From assembly GCF_035998675.1 (NCBI RefSeq), contig NZ_DASYHI010000009.1, forward strand, positions 5,349 through 69,348: 64,000 bases of DNA, read 5' to 3'. Shown piece after piece: positions 24,012 to 32,881 of the stretch; positions within the stretch are counted from its first letter, which is position 1, and every line of letters begins with the position of its first letter. This DNA comes from Telluribacter sp035998675. GTDB taxonomy: Bacteria > Bacteroidota > Bacteroidia > Cytophagales > Spirosomataceae. The notes under the pieces were generated by a model. That model had not been told where the DNA came from and made no database searches. It saw nothing but the letters and a program-made list of their open reading frames with translations. The position numbers and the translations under genes were made by a program.

Positions 24012-24697
24012 TTCTTTTGGCAATTTTATGCGGGCTGCTTACGGCGCACGAGTCCCGGGCGCAGGGGCAGGGGTACATACGGCGGCACATGGAGTTTTAT
24101 GACGACAAACCCATTCACTATGGCTTCCTGTTTGGGGTACCTTTCACCCGCTTCAACATACAGCGTAGTGAATCCTTCTTACAGTCAGACTCCGCTTTTC
24201 TGATTCAGTCACCTACGCTGCCCGCTTTTCGTATGGGCTTTATTGTCAATGCATTCCTGAACGAGCGCTTTGACCTCCGCACTACCCCCTCGGTGTCGCT
24301 GTACGAGCGGCAGGTCAAGTACAGCTACCCGTCCGGTGACGAGCGCACCGAAAAGCGGGAGTCGACCTGGGTAGAGATTCCCCTGCTGCTGAAGTACAAG
24401 TCGAACCGGCGCATTAATACACGTATGTACATGCTGGCGGGCGTTACGCTGGGCATTGAAACCAACGTCAAGCGCAGGGAAGGAGGAAGTTTTAACCGCC
24501 TCAATACAGCAACATCTGACCTGTCGCTGGACTACGGAGTAGGGTTCGAGCAGTTCTTTGAGTTCTTCAAATTCTCACCGGAGCTTCGTTTTTCGCACGG
24601 TTTGGGTAATATGCTCCAACCGGCTAATAACTCCGTCAGTACCGGCATCAACCGCCTGTCTACGCACACGGTTACGCTTTATTTGAACTTTGAATAA
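23960..24697 (+). CDS. porT: Type IX secretion outer-membrane protein PorT
   Basis: This 245-residue outer membrane beta-barrel protein has a signal peptide: a basic stretch RNLLHLHRSK, a hydrophobic core, then cleavage around E-S-R-A. The pattern HYGFLFGVPFTRFNIQRSE near the mature N-terminus, WVEIPLLLKYKS in the middle and the terminal aromatic LYLNFE fit PorT/SprT, a component needed for type IX secretion in Porphyromonas and Flavobacterium. Neighbourhood with ubiE is the usual setting. The chosen ATG at 23960 overlaps ubiE by 52 bp; no better start exists before the signal peptide core. Confidence 0.8.
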   Translation: MHITYFRNLLHLHRSKIVLLAILCGLLTAHESRAQGQGYIRRHMEFYDDKPIHYGFLFGVPFTRFNIQRSESFLQSDSAFLIQSPTLPAFRMGFIVNAFLNERFDLRTTPSVSLYERQVKYSYPSGDERTEKRESTWVEIPLLLKYKSNRRINTRMYMLAGVTLGIETNVKRREGGSFNRLNTATSDLSLDYGVGFEQFFEFFKFSPELRFSHGLGNMLQPANNSVSTGINRLSTHTVTLYLNFE

Positions 24698-24753
24698 ATG
24701 TCCATTGGCTGTCAGCGACTTCTGTTCTTTTTGAAAATTTTTCCAAAAAATAG

Positions 24754-24784
24754 TTGCAAACAAGAAATCACTCCTACATATTTG
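24754..24784 (+). promoter_or_regulatory. Promoter of tRNA-Val
   Basis: TTG at 24754-24756 and CATATTTG at 24777-24784 (one mismatch to TAnnTTTG) are separated by 20 nt, about 22 nt before the tRNA. Confidence 0.5.
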
Positions 24785-24805
24785 CATTCCCAAACGGAAA
24801 CGTAG

Positions 24806-24880
24806 GGGCTCTTAGCTCAGCTGGTTCAGAGCACCTGCCTTACAAGCAGGGGGTCGGGGGTTCGAATCCCTCAGGGCCCA
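24806..24880 (+). tRNA. tRNA-Val (TAC)
   Basis: A 75-nt cloverleaf: acceptor GGGCTCT pairs with AGGGCCC (one G-T pair), D-arm AGCTCAGCTGGTTCAGAGC, anticodon stem CCTGC/GCAGG around loop CTTACAA with anticodon TAC, and T-loop TTCGAAT. The discriminator is A at 24880; CCA is not encoded. Confidence 0.96.
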
Positions 24881-24883
24881 CCC

Positions 24884-24921
24884 AAGCCGCTAAATCGCAT
24901 GATTTAGCGGCTTTCTTATAT
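24884..24921 (+). terminator. Intrinsic terminator of tRNA-Val
   Basis: A perfect 13-bp stem (24884-24896 with 24901-24913) around a GCAT loop is followed by TCTTATAT. The remaining sequence to 25173 shows no gene. Confidence 0.8.
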
Positions 24922-25173
24922 ATAATTGTGCACGAAATGCAGGTTTTAACACATTTAGGCTGTATACAATTCCGCATTTGAGCTACTTTCAAACCACCTT
25001 TGTCACACTACTGTGTTAATCAATTGCAGCTTGGTGATTGATTTTATATCCGGTCGGCCGTCCCCGAGGAGTTTCGTAATCATTACCCGCACTTTAGACC
25101 GCCAGCCGAGTCATTGAGCGTAGCAGCCTAACCCGCGCGGCCTTTAGTTTTGAGTGCTGGTAAGATTCCAAGA

Positions 25174-26274
25174 TTAAGTAGCTTGCCGGGCTACTGTTGA
25201 TGCCAGGTCATTCTCCACGTTATGAAGAAAGGCTCTGTCCAGTTTTTTTAGGAGTTGAAGGTGAATCTGTGCCGATTTTAACTGATTCCAGCCGCGCTGA
25301 AACGACCAGTAGGGCACGCCTCTCGCGTGGTTCTGCCGAGCAATGCGCGCCAGCACAGACCAGTGGTGTATCACGATTCGGTAAGCCTGCCAGAGCGAGT
25401 TTCCGTTTCCATAGACGTGGTGCGGGGCTGCTCCCGCGCCGTTAAATTCAAGAATTGAAAAATTGCGGCCCGCTTTGAGGTCATCTATAGACGCACATTT
25501 GATGTCATATCGTCCGAAATAAAAGTGCCCTGCATAATGGCTCAGAGCATCAAAGACGCCGAGTAGCCGTTGGTCTTTTTCGTGGGCAAGACTTACCAAC
25601 CGGCTACCCCTGGTTTGGTTGAGGGCATTACCCAGGCGATACCCGTCGCCGTTGGGAACCACGTAGTCCAGGCGGTTGGCGTGTTTTGCCCGCATCTCAT
25701 CCAGTCGGAAGCGGGCCGGCGGATACTGTTGGAGCAGCTCCCAAAGCGTTGACTGTCCGTCGCCAATTACATCCAAGAAATCTTTTCTGACAAACCCAGT
25801 GATCGTGCCGGTTGAGTCGCCGGGAAACCGGTAGTAGAATACACTAACCTCGATAGGGTAGGTGATCAGCTCCTGAACGATGTATTCTACTGGCATCTGC
25901 TGGTGGTATAGGCGTAACTCATTCGCCGTGTGAATAACCCGAAATAACAGCCCCATCATGCCTACATTAGGTTTCACCGCAACTGGATAAGCGTCAAAAT
26001 GAGTCGCTACCAATTGCTCTACCTCATCGGCCGAATTAGTCGGCGCTATATAGAAACTCTTTGGGCATAGATCCGGCGGTAGCTGCTCATACATTTCCCG
26101 TTTGGTTTCTCCCTCGAAGCCCCCAAAGGTAAGCGTTGGGTTGGCAGGCGTGAAAAACCACCACGACCGTGACCGCCCACAGTGCCACAGCCAGACGGGA
26201 ATCAGCGGAATTAATTTTACGCGATAATCCCAAGCTTCCCAGTGCGTGAGTCGATACATGGCTTTTTTAATCAT
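25174..26274 (-). CDS. ATP-grasp domain protein (D-Ala-D-Ala ligase-like)
   Basis: This 366-residue protein shows the ATP-grasp layout: YPVAVKPNVGMMGLL near residues 96-110 (nucleotide-binding Lys), VEYIVQELITYPIEVSVFYY near 129-148 (hinge and Glu), and the metal-binding FGRYDIKCAS, then SILEFNGAGAAPHHVY near 255-290. The N-terminal part includes a positively charged helix (MIKKAMYRLTHWEAW). Homologues in Spirosoma-type genomes are often called D-alanine-D-alanine ligase, but true substrate residues are not recognisable, and a carboxylate-amine ligase of unknown substrate is the safest call. It stands alone at the edge of a decayed region. Confidence 0.75.
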   Translation of the reverse strand: MIKKAMYRLTHWEAWDYRVKLIPLIPVWLWHCGRSRSWWFFTPANPTLTFGGFEGETKREMYEQLPPDLCPKSFYIAPTNSADEVEQLVATHFDAYPVAVKPNVGMMGLLFRVIHTANELRLYHQQMPVEYIVQELITYPIEVSVFYYRFPGDSTGTITGFVRKDFLDVIGDGQSTLWELLQQYPPARFRLDEMRAKHANRLDYVVPNGDGYRLGNALNQTRGSRLVSLAHEKDQRLLGVFDALSHYAGHFYFGRYDIKCASIDDLKAGRNFSILEFNGAGAAPHHVYGNGNSLWQAYRIVIHHWSVLARIARQNHARGVPYWSFQRGWNQLKSAQIHLQLLKKLDRAFLHNVENDLASTVARQAT

Positions 26275-26484
26275 TGGTAAGGCTTTACAACAAAGATATG
26301 TGTAACGTACCGACCACAGCGACTTTGAGCTATTCAGGGCTTTAAAAATAGGTTACAAGACAAAACTTAATTAATGGACCTTCAACCCAAACTTGTAACA
26401 CCATCTATTTTCACCGTCCTAAACGCTCATTATCTCAGAACCAAATGCCTACTATTCGGCCGATTTTAGAAAAGAGTCACCAGC

Positions 26485-26509
26485 GTGAGTTCGAGTCCCT
26501 CTCCCTCTG
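26485..26509 (+). other. tRNA 3'-end-like scar (possible attachment-site remnant)
   Basis: GTTCGAGTC at 26489-26497 is a standard T-loop, followed by an acceptor-like CCTCTCCCTCTG and an intrinsic terminator, as after a tRNA. The T-stem has two mismatches, and no D-arm or anticodon arm exists upstream. It may be the partial 3' end left by an integrated element; a chance match is possible. Sequence 26275-26484 otherwise holds nothing that I recognise. Confidence 0.35.
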
Positions 26510-26510
26510 T

Positions 26511-26543
26511 AAAGCCTCAAACGATAAGTTCTGAGGCTTTTTT
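26511..26543 (+). terminator. Intrinsic terminator
   Basis: AAAGCCTCA at 26511-26519 pairs perfectly with TGAGGCTTT at 26532-26540, followed by further T residues. Confidence 0.65.
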
Positions 26544-26741
26544 GCATACGATTTCACGTCTGATCTGGTACTAGTCGGAATTCCAGTTGATACAAATCGG
26601 CGGCTGAAGATCGAGCCTAATAGCTGGGAGCATTTCACAGTGCTAGAATATTGCCCCGTGGGCTATGCCGTGATGTCGTTCTGGTTTAAAGGCTCCTGTC
26701 AAACTACCACCTACAGAATCGAAGTGCTGCTAAATACTTAA
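26535..26741 (+). pseudogene. ORF remnant without start codon
   Basis: An open frame of 68 codons runs from a TGA at 26532 to the TAA at 26739-26741 without a usable ATG at its beginning. The peptide (PVDTNRRLKIEPNSW, then EHFTVLEYCPVGYAVMSFWF, then TTTYRIEVLLNT) has a convincing protein-like, beta-rich composition, but I do not recognise a family. It directly precedes the Fic pseudogene and follows the tRNA-like scar, so it is probably the 3' end of a degraded gene. Confidence 0.35.
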
Positions 26742-26748
26742 TCTCCGA

Positions 26749-27213
26749 GCTTTGTACAAGTAGCGCAAGAGATTCGATGTGTTTGTCTTAAAAGACGGGA
26801 AGAGATTGGAAGTGTTTTCAATTCTTCAATAGCATAATTCAACGCCCTTATGTAGTTGTTTACTTCCTTCCAATCATTCTTTCTTTCTGGTGCTATTTCG
26901 TCCTTTCTTTCTGGTGCTATTTCGTCCTCACTTAAAAGGGCCTCATCGATCTGAGTTTGGGTGCTTTCTATACGACTGCCTCTTTAGTTACATGGAGCTG
27001 TATGAACAAGTCAATGTTAGGAACAAGCTTAGCATAAGAATTTAGTTCGCCTAGTTTTATGGCGACCTTCTCTAACAAGCTGTTAATCTGTCGATTATTC
27101 CAAGATCAAGCGTCATTTACAAGAGTAGGAACAAAGTATCTATATCCAGTTGGGCTTAGTTCTTGGTGGCCTGATGTATATTCCTCTAGTTGTATCATAG
27201 CTAGTTTTTCCAT
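26749..27213 (-). pseudogene. Fic family protein, N-terminal remnant
   Basis: Read from an ATG at 27213 on the minus strand, the sequence gives SPTGYRYFVPTLVND, a TGA stop, then NSLLEKVAIKLGELNSYAKL and IDLFIQLHVTKEA. After a frame change it continues SRIESTQTQIDEALLSED, then DWKEVNNYIRALNYAIEELK and SRLLRQTHRI. This is the N-terminal domain of Fic/DOC AMPylase-like proteins, including the E-A-x-S-x-I-E-G-T-Q inhibitory-helix region. It has an in-frame stop, a frameshift, an 8-codon tandem duplication (DEIAPERK twice) and no Fic catalytic HPFxxGNG motif; it ends after about 140 codons. It is therefore not functional. Sequence 27214-27534 is AT-rich and shows no gene. Confidence 0.75.
26890..26937 (-). 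repeat. 24-bp tandem duplication inside the Fic pseudogene
   Basis: On the plus strand the unit CTTTCTGGTGCTATTTCGTC occurs twice in a row within a 24-bp period, encoding D-E-I-A-P-E-R-K twice. It keeps frame and may be a slippage product in a gene free of selection. Boundaries are approximate. Confidence 0.7.
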
Positions 27214-27534
27214 CTATACAAAACTAAAATAAGAATTCGGTTATTTTAGTTTCCGTAGCTCAAAGTAAAATATAAAGTTTTTTATTTTACTTTCGGTTAT
27301 CTTTTTTCTCTTCATATACCTTTTCAATCTAGGGATTGAACTTGCAATAAAAACTGGTCAATGACCTGTGAAATGTGCTCTGGTTGCTTTCCCATTGTTT
27401 AGAAAGGCACACATTTTATAGAAGCAGAGCGCCCAACGTTCTGCTTTTTTTGTTACTACTCTATTATCTATCTTGCAGCCTCACAATCGGAGCAAGTACC
27501 ACCTCCGTGGATATAAATATTGCCCCCGTTTCCC

Positions 27535-29646
27535 ATGAAACAACTTATCCAGAATCTTAAAACCGGACAAACGATACTTCAGGAGGTACCTGCCCCGCAG
27601 GTGAAGCGCGGCTGCGTCCTGATCAGGACCCGCCGGAGCCTGGTATCGCTAGGTACGGAGCGGATGCTGGTGGAATTCGGAAAGGCTAATCTGCTCGAGA
27701 AAGCCCGCCAGCAGCCGGATAAGGTAAAGATGGTTCTGGACAAAATCCAGTCGGATGGGTTGATGCCTACGCTGGAGGCCGTTTTTAACAAGCTTGAGCA
27801 GCCGCTCCCGCTGGGGTACTGTAACGTGGGAGAAGTAGTGGCGGTGGGAGAGGGTATACCCGACATCAGGGTAGGAGACAGGGTAGCGAGCAACGGCCCC
27901 CACGCCGAGTTGGTGTGCGTGCCGAGGAATCTGGTTACGAAGGTACCAACTGGGGTTTCTGACGAGGAGGCGGCTTTTACGGTAATAGGCTCCATAGGTT
28001 TGCAGGGAATACGTCTCCTGAACCCAACGCTGGGCGAAACAGTAGTGGTAGTAGGGCTGGGACTAATTGGTTTGCTCACGGCTGAGTTGCTCCGGCTCAA
28101 CGGTTGTCAGGTTATTGGTATTGACCTGGACGAGCAGAAGCTGAAATTAGCGGCTGCCCGGGGCATTACTACCTGTAATCCGGCCCGGGGCGATGACCCG
28201 GTTAAGTTTGTGGAAGATTTCACGCAGGGTACCGGTGCCGACGGAGTCATTATTACGGCTTCGGCCAAAACCAACGATATTATTTCGCAGGCAGCCCGAA
28301 TGTCGCGCAAACGCGGTTGCATTGTCCTGATTGGGGTAGTGGGGCTGGATATAAGCCGGGCGGAGTTTTATGAGAAGGAGCTGACGTTTCAGGTATCGTG
28401 CTCGTACGGCCCCGGCCGCTACGACGACGACTACGAACAAAAAGGCCACGACTACCCGCTGCCCTACGTACGCTGGACCGAAAACCGCAATTTTCAGACT
28501 ATCCTGCAGCTGCTTTCGTCGGGCCTGCTGGATGTAAAACCACTCATTACGGAACTGGTGCCGCTGGAAGAGTACGACCGGATATACGGAAACATAGGTA
28601 CTTCCCACGCCATAGCCTCTATTCTGGAATATCCCGAACAGACCGACCTCAGCTCTTTAGTCCGCTATCACGACACCTCCTTTACCGGAAAAAGAGGTAC
28701 CGTTGGTATTGTAGGAGCGGGAAATTTTACCAAGATGACCATGCTACCCGCCCTGAGGGAGACTTCCATCAAGTACATCGCCAGCGCCAACGGCCTGTCG
28801 GGTACGGCGCTGGCCCAGAAGTACGGCATCGCGCACAGTACTACCGACTACCACGAACTCCTGCGCGACCCGGACGTAGACCTGGTACTCGTCACAACCC
28901 GCCATAACCAGCATGCCCGCATGGCCGTGGAAGCGCTGCGGGCCGGGAAGCACGTATTTGTAGAGAAGCCGCTGGCCCTCTACCCGGAAGAACTGGATGA
29001 AATTATAGCTACCTACGTAGAACTGCCCGAAAGCCGCAGCCTGACCGTTGGCTTCAACCGGCGGTTTTCGCCCCACGCCCAGAAAATGAAAGCCTTACTC
29101 GGCAGCGCCCCCATGAACGTGGTAGCTACCATGAACGCGGGTTTTATTCCGGCCAACTCCTGGGTACACGACCGGGCCGTGGGCGGAGGGCGTATCCTGG
29201 GCGAAGCCTGCCACTTCATAGACCTTATCACCTACCTTACCGGTAGCCGGGTAGAGGCCGTTTGTATGAATGCCATGGGCACGCATCCTTCCGAAACAAC
29301 CGACAGCGCTTCGATGTTGCTTAAGTACCAGAATGGCTCCACCGGCGTTATTAACTACTTTGCTAACGGAAGTAAGGCCTATTCCAAGGAGCGCATGGAG
29401 GTATATTCGCAGGAACGTACCCTGGTACTGGACAACTTCCGGACGCTGACGGGCTACGGCTTCAAAGGATTTTCCAAAATGAATACCCGCCAGGATAAGG
29501 GCCATCGGGAGCAGTTCCGGCGGCTGCTCGACCGCATTCGGACGGGGGGTAGTTCCCTGATTTCTTTTGATGAACTGGTAAATACAACACAAGCCACTTT
29601 TGCAGCACTGGAAAGCCTGAAGCGGGGCGAATGGGTGAAGGTATAG
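27535..29646 (+). CDS. Bi-domain oxidoreductase (MDR dehydrogenase fused to Gfo/Idh/MocA)
   Basis: This 703-residue fusion has, at about residues 1-365, a medium-chain dehydrogenase/reductase with an NAD-binding VVVVGLGLIGLL and a TGADGVIITAS strand. Residues about 385-700 form a Gfo/Idh/MocA domain with GIVGAGNFTKMTM and the signature EKPLALYPEEL. This fusion is found in capsule, O-antigen and exopolysaccharide clusters and probably modifies nucleotide sugars. The start at 27535 (MKQLIQNL) fits the family; an upstream in-frame TTG adds five residues and is less likely. It heads a three-gene run with a heparinase-like protein and a glycosyltransferase (gaps 24 and 12 bp). Confidence 0.88.
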   Translation: MKQLIQNLKTGQTILQEVPAPQVKRGCVLIRTRRSLVSLGTERMLVEFGKANLLEKARQQPDKVKMVLDKIQSDGLMPTLEAVFNKLEQPLPLGYCNVGEVVAVGEGIPDIRVGDRVASNGPHAELVCVPRNLVTKVPTGVSDEEAAFTVIGSIGLQGIRLLNPTLGETVVVVGLGLIGLLTAELLRLNGCQVIGIDLDEQKLKLAAARGITTCNPARGDDPVKFVEDFTQGTGADGVIITASAKTNDIISQAARMSRKRGCIVLIGVVGLDISRAEFYEKELTFQVSCSYGPGRYDDDYEQKGHDYPLPYVRWTENRNFQTILQLLSSGLLDVKPLITELVPLEEYDRIYGNIGTSHAIASILEYPEQTDLSSLVRYHDTSFTGKRGTVGIVGAGNFTKMTMLPALRETSIKYIASANGLSGTALAQKYGIAHSTTDYHELLRDPDVDLVLVTTRHNQHARMAVEALRAGKHVFVEKPLALYPEELDEIIATYVELPESRSLTVGFNRRFSPHAQKMKALLGSAPMNVVATMNAGFIPANSWVHDRAVGGGRILGEACHFIDLITYLTGSRVEAVCMNAMGTHPSETTDSASMLLKYQNGSTGVINYFANGSKAYSKERMEVYSQERTLVLDNFRTLTGYGFKGFSKMNTRQDKGHREQFRRLLDRIRTGGSSLISFDELVNTTQATFAALESLKRGEWVKV

Positions 29647-29670
29647 AGGTTTTCTCTTTATATTTAGCGT

Positions 29671-31578
29671 ATGAAGCGTTTGTTTTCACTCACTCAGATC
29701 ATTCAGAATATGGGCCTGCGCTATGTGCTGTTTCGTCTCTGGCACGAAATTCAGGCGCGTACCGGTCTGCTGAAACTGCGTTTTTCCATTCAGTCCAAAC
29801 CCCGGGAATTCACCACCCTGGCCGACTGGCGCGCCGCTGATACCCGCTTTTTTTTTGACGGCCCACCCGATGCCAAAGCCCCCTTGTCGGCGGCAGACCG
29901 CGCTGCACTTTCCCAACGAATAAAAGCCTTTCGGGAGAGGAAGCTGCTGTTTTTTGGCTCTACCTGGCATACCGTCACCGACTGGCTCACCAACCCCATC
30001 ACGGGCTACCGCTACGACCCTACCCTGCACTGGACCCAGATTCCGGATTTATCTCCCGAGGCCGGAGACATCAAGTACGTCTGGGAAAAGTCCCGTTTTA
30101 CGTTCCTGTATGACCTCATCCGTTACGATTTTCACTGGCACAAAGACCAGTCCGAAACCGTATTCGCCGAAATAGAAAGCTGGATAGAGGCCAATCCGGT
30201 CAACTGTGGGCCCAACTGGCGGTGCAGCCAGGAAATTACGCTCCGGGTACTTAACTGGACCTTTGCCCTGCACTACTACCGGTACTCGCCGCAGCTGACC
30301 GAGGAGCGCTTCGCGCGCATCCTCAATAGCCTGTACCGTCAAATGCAGCACGTAGCATCCAATATCCGCTTCTCCCGAATTGCCGTACGTAACAACCACG
30401 CCCTCACCGAAACCCTGGGGCTGTACCTGGTCGGGCTGCTGTACCCGTTCTTTCCCCAAAGTACCCGCTGGAAAGAGCGGGGAAAACAGTGGTTTGAAGA
30501 GGAAATAGCCTACCAGATTTATCAGGATGGTACTTTTCTGCAATTCTCAATGAACTACCACCGGGTGGTGGTGCAGCTCCTGACGTGGGCGCTCCAGCTG
30601 GCGCACCGCAACGGGGAGCGCTGGGCCGACATCGTCTACGACCGGGCCCGCAAGTCGGTGCAGTTCCTGCGTACCTGCCAGGATAACAGTACCGGTCAAT
30701 TGCCCAACTACGGTAATAACGACGGCGCGCTTTTCTTCCCGCTGAGCGAATCCCACTTCCGGGACTACCGCCCCCAGCTATACGCGCTGGCTGCTACCCT
30801 GGGCGAAGTACCTGACTACGGAAAAGGCCCCTGGCTGGAAGAAGCGTACTGGCTGGTGGGAAAAATAAACCAACCCACCCGACCACCCAAGCGAGCACGC
30901 CCCGACCTGCCTGCCACCCACTCGTTCCATACCGGCGGGTACTATATCGTGCGGGAGGATACTACCCTTACTTTTATACGCTGTGGCAGCTACCGGGACC
31001 GCCCCTTTCAGGCCGATAACCTGCATCTGGACCTTTGGGTAGAGGGGGAGAATATCCTGCGCGACGCGGGTACTTACCAGTACAATACCGACGAACGCTG
31101 GACGAGCTACTTTGCGGGTACCGCTTCCCACAATACGTGCATGCTGGGTGACTACGACCAGATGCGGAAAGGCCCCCGCTTTATCTGGTACGACTGGATA
31201 AAAAGAGCCGAAGGCGAGTGGAAGGAAGAAAAAACGGGGGTGACTTTCAGGGGCTGGTATGAAGGCTTCAGCCACGTAAAGCCCTCCATTATTCATACCC
31301 GCCGCGTTACCAAAGTGGCTGGCGCGCTGCACTGGATTATTGAGGACGAGCTACTGGGCGCGCCTCGCAACCTGCCCCTGCACCAGCTGTGGCATCCGTC
31401 GGAGGCATTCTTTGATCAGTACGAAATAAAGGCTTACACCCACCAGGGGGAACCCATCCTGCCGGTGGAGACCGAGGGCTGGTACTCCGGCCTGTACGGT
31501 GTTAAAGTGTCCACTCCCCGCCTTGTCTTTACGACCGCCGAGCGGTTCATACGGACGGAGATCCGGCTAAAATCGTAA
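29671..31578 (+). CDS. Heparinase II/III family protein (polysaccharide lyase-like)
   Basis: This 635-residue protein has an N-terminal alpha/alpha toroid (about 100-370, with NPVNCGPNWRCSQEITLRVLNW and RNNHALTETLGLYLVGL, the latter containing the conserved Asn-His) and a C-terminal beta-sandwich (about 390-625, opening with HSFHTGGYYIVR). Family members cleave acidic polysaccharides by beta-elimination, and those in biosynthetic clusters often process the exported glycan. No signal peptide is evident, consistent with a cluster-associated role. It is between the bi-domain oxidoreductase and a glycosyltransferase, and is probably translated from one mRNA with them. Confidence 0.87.
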   Translation: MKRLFSLTQIIQNMGLRYVLFRLWHEIQARTGLLKLRFSIQSKPREFTTLADWRAADTRFFFDGPPDAKAPLSAADRAALSQRIKAFRERKLLFFGSTWHTVTDWLTNPITGYRYDPTLHWTQIPDLSPEAGDIKYVWEKSRFTFLYDLIRYDFHWHKDQSETVFAEIESWIEANPVNCGPNWRCSQEITLRVLNWTFALHYYRYSPQLTEERFARILNSLYRQMQHVASNIRFSRIAVRNNHALTETLGLYLVGLLYPFFPQSTRWKERGKQWFEEEIAYQIYQDGTFLQFSMNYHRVVVQLLTWALQLAHRNGERWADIVYDRARKSVQFLRTCQDNSTGQLPNYGNNDGALFFPLSESHFRDYRPQLYALAATLGEVPDYGKGPWLEEAYWLVGKINQPTRPPKRARPDLPATHSFHTGGYYIVREDTTLTFIRCGSYRDRPFQADNLHLDLWVEGENILRDAGTYQYNTDERWTSYFAGTASHNTCMLGDYDQMRKGPRFIWYDWIKRAEGEWKEEKTGVTFRGWYEGFSHVKPSIIHTRRVTKVAGALHWIIEDELLGAPRNLPLHQLWHPSEAFFDQYEIKAYTHQGEPILPVETEGWYSGLYGVKVSTPRLVFTTAERFIRTEIRLKS

Positions 31579-31590
31579 TTTAGTGCCTCT

Positions 31591-32820
31591 ATGCGCATTC
31601 TCCTTATTCACCAGTACTTTCTGGAAGACAACGACGGCGGAGGCTCCCGCTGGAACGAAATGAGCCGGATCTGGACCGAAGCGGGCCACGAGGTAGTAGT
31701 ACTGGCGGGAATGGTACACTACATGGGCCACCGGCCGCCGCACTACCGGGGCAGGTACTTTTATCCTTATACCAATCGCGACGGGGTACAGGTACTGCGC
31801 TGTCATGTATCAGAGAGCTACAACAAGAGTTTCCTGGGGCGGCTCTGGGCGTACTTTTCGTTTACGTTTTCCAGCATTTGGGGCGGCATAAAACATATTA
31901 AAGGTACCTTCGACGTCATAGTAGTTACTTCACCGCCGCTTTTTGTGGGCATTACGGCCGTGGTACTTTCGTGGTGGAAACGCACGCCTTTTCTGTTTGA
32001 AATCCGCGACCTCTGGCCCGAATCGGCTATTGATACGGGGGTACTTACCAATCGCCGGATCATTAAGTTCGCTTTCTGGTTTGAATGTTTTGTTTACAGA
32101 AAAGCCCGACTCATCAATGTACTGACGCCGGCCTTCCGGCAAACCCTGCTGACCAAAAAAGGGGTACCGGCCGAAAAGATTATTTTCATACCCAATGCCG
32201 CCGATTTTGCGCTATCGGAAGAAGTAATGCGGGACTTTGACCCTTCCCAATTCAGGCGGGAGCATCAGCTGGAGGGTCATTTTGTAATTACCTACGTGGG
32301 CGCCCACGGGGTAGCCAACCACCTGGTGCAGGTACTGGACACCGCTGAGCTCCTGCATGATACGAACGTCTTGTTTTTGCTCATTGGCGATGGTATGCAG
32401 AAAAAAGAGCTACAGCTTGAAGCGCAGCGGCGCGGTCTGACCAATGTCCGCTTTGTGGGCTCCGTGCCCAAGCGGGAGGTATTCCGGTACATACTGGCGT
32501 CAGACATGGGTACTTCCGTGCTGAAAAAAGTAGATACTTTCAAGACCGTTTACTCCAACAAAACCTTTGACTATTTCTCCTGCAAAAAGCCCGTGCTGAT
32601 GGCAATTGACGGCGTATCGCGTGAGTTGGTAGAAGAAGCAGAAGCGGGCATGTATGTAGAGCCGGAGCATCCGGCTGACTTCGCCGAAAAGGTAAGGTAC
32701 TATCTGAAAAACCCTAATCAAATTGCTCAGCAGGGGCAAAATGGCTATCAATACGCCCGTAGGTACTTTGACCGGGATGTTCTGGCTAAAAAATATTTAG
32801 AACAAATCAGGCTCATTTGA
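31591..32820 (+). CDS. Glycosyltransferase family 4
   Basis: This 409-residue GT-B enzyme begins MRILLIHQYFLEDNDGGGSR with the acceptor-site glycine loop and has a nucleotide-sugar-binding half from about residue 210. The C-terminal site carries a modified E-x7-E region (EEAEAGMYVEPEHP). It resembles WbuB-like enzymes that add amino sugars to lipid-linked glycans. It ends the polysaccharide-type cluster starting at 27535. The donor and acceptor cannot be stated. Confidence 0.87.
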   Translation: MRILLIHQYFLEDNDGGGSRWNEMSRIWTEAGHEVVVLAGMVHYMGHRPPHYRGRYFYPYTNRDGVQVLRCHVSESYNKSFLGRLWAYFSFTFSSIWGGIKHIKGTFDVIVVTSPPLFVGITAVVLSWWKRTPFLFEIRDLWPESAIDTGVLTNRRIIKFAFWFECFVYRKARLINVLTPAFRQTLLTKKGVPAEKIIFIPNAADFALSEEVMRDFDPSQFRREHQLEGHFVITYVGAHGVANHLVQVLDTAELLHDTNVLFLLIGDGMQKKELQLEAQRRGLTNVRFVGSVPKREVFRYILASDMGTSVLKKVDTFKTVYSNKTFDYFSCKKPVLMAIDGVSRELVEEAEAGMYVEPEHPADFAEKVRYYLKNPNQIAQQGQNGYQYARRYFDRDVLAKKYLEQIRLI

Positions 32821-32881
32821 TTTATGATAGCAGGTACCCGGGGTATTCCTTTAGGTACTTCTTTTTTACCAATACCTACTT

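Noticed and set aside
24754..24981. 75-residue plus-strand ORF over tRNA-Val
   Set aside because: It is a false translation of the tRNA (ending in the typical GVGGSNPSGPT pattern).
27375..27560. 61-residue plus-strand ORF with a hydrophobic middle
   Set aside because: It has no family resemblance and runs over the start of the bi-domain oxidoreductase; the Cys/Leu-rich stretch arises from AT-rich intergenic DNA.
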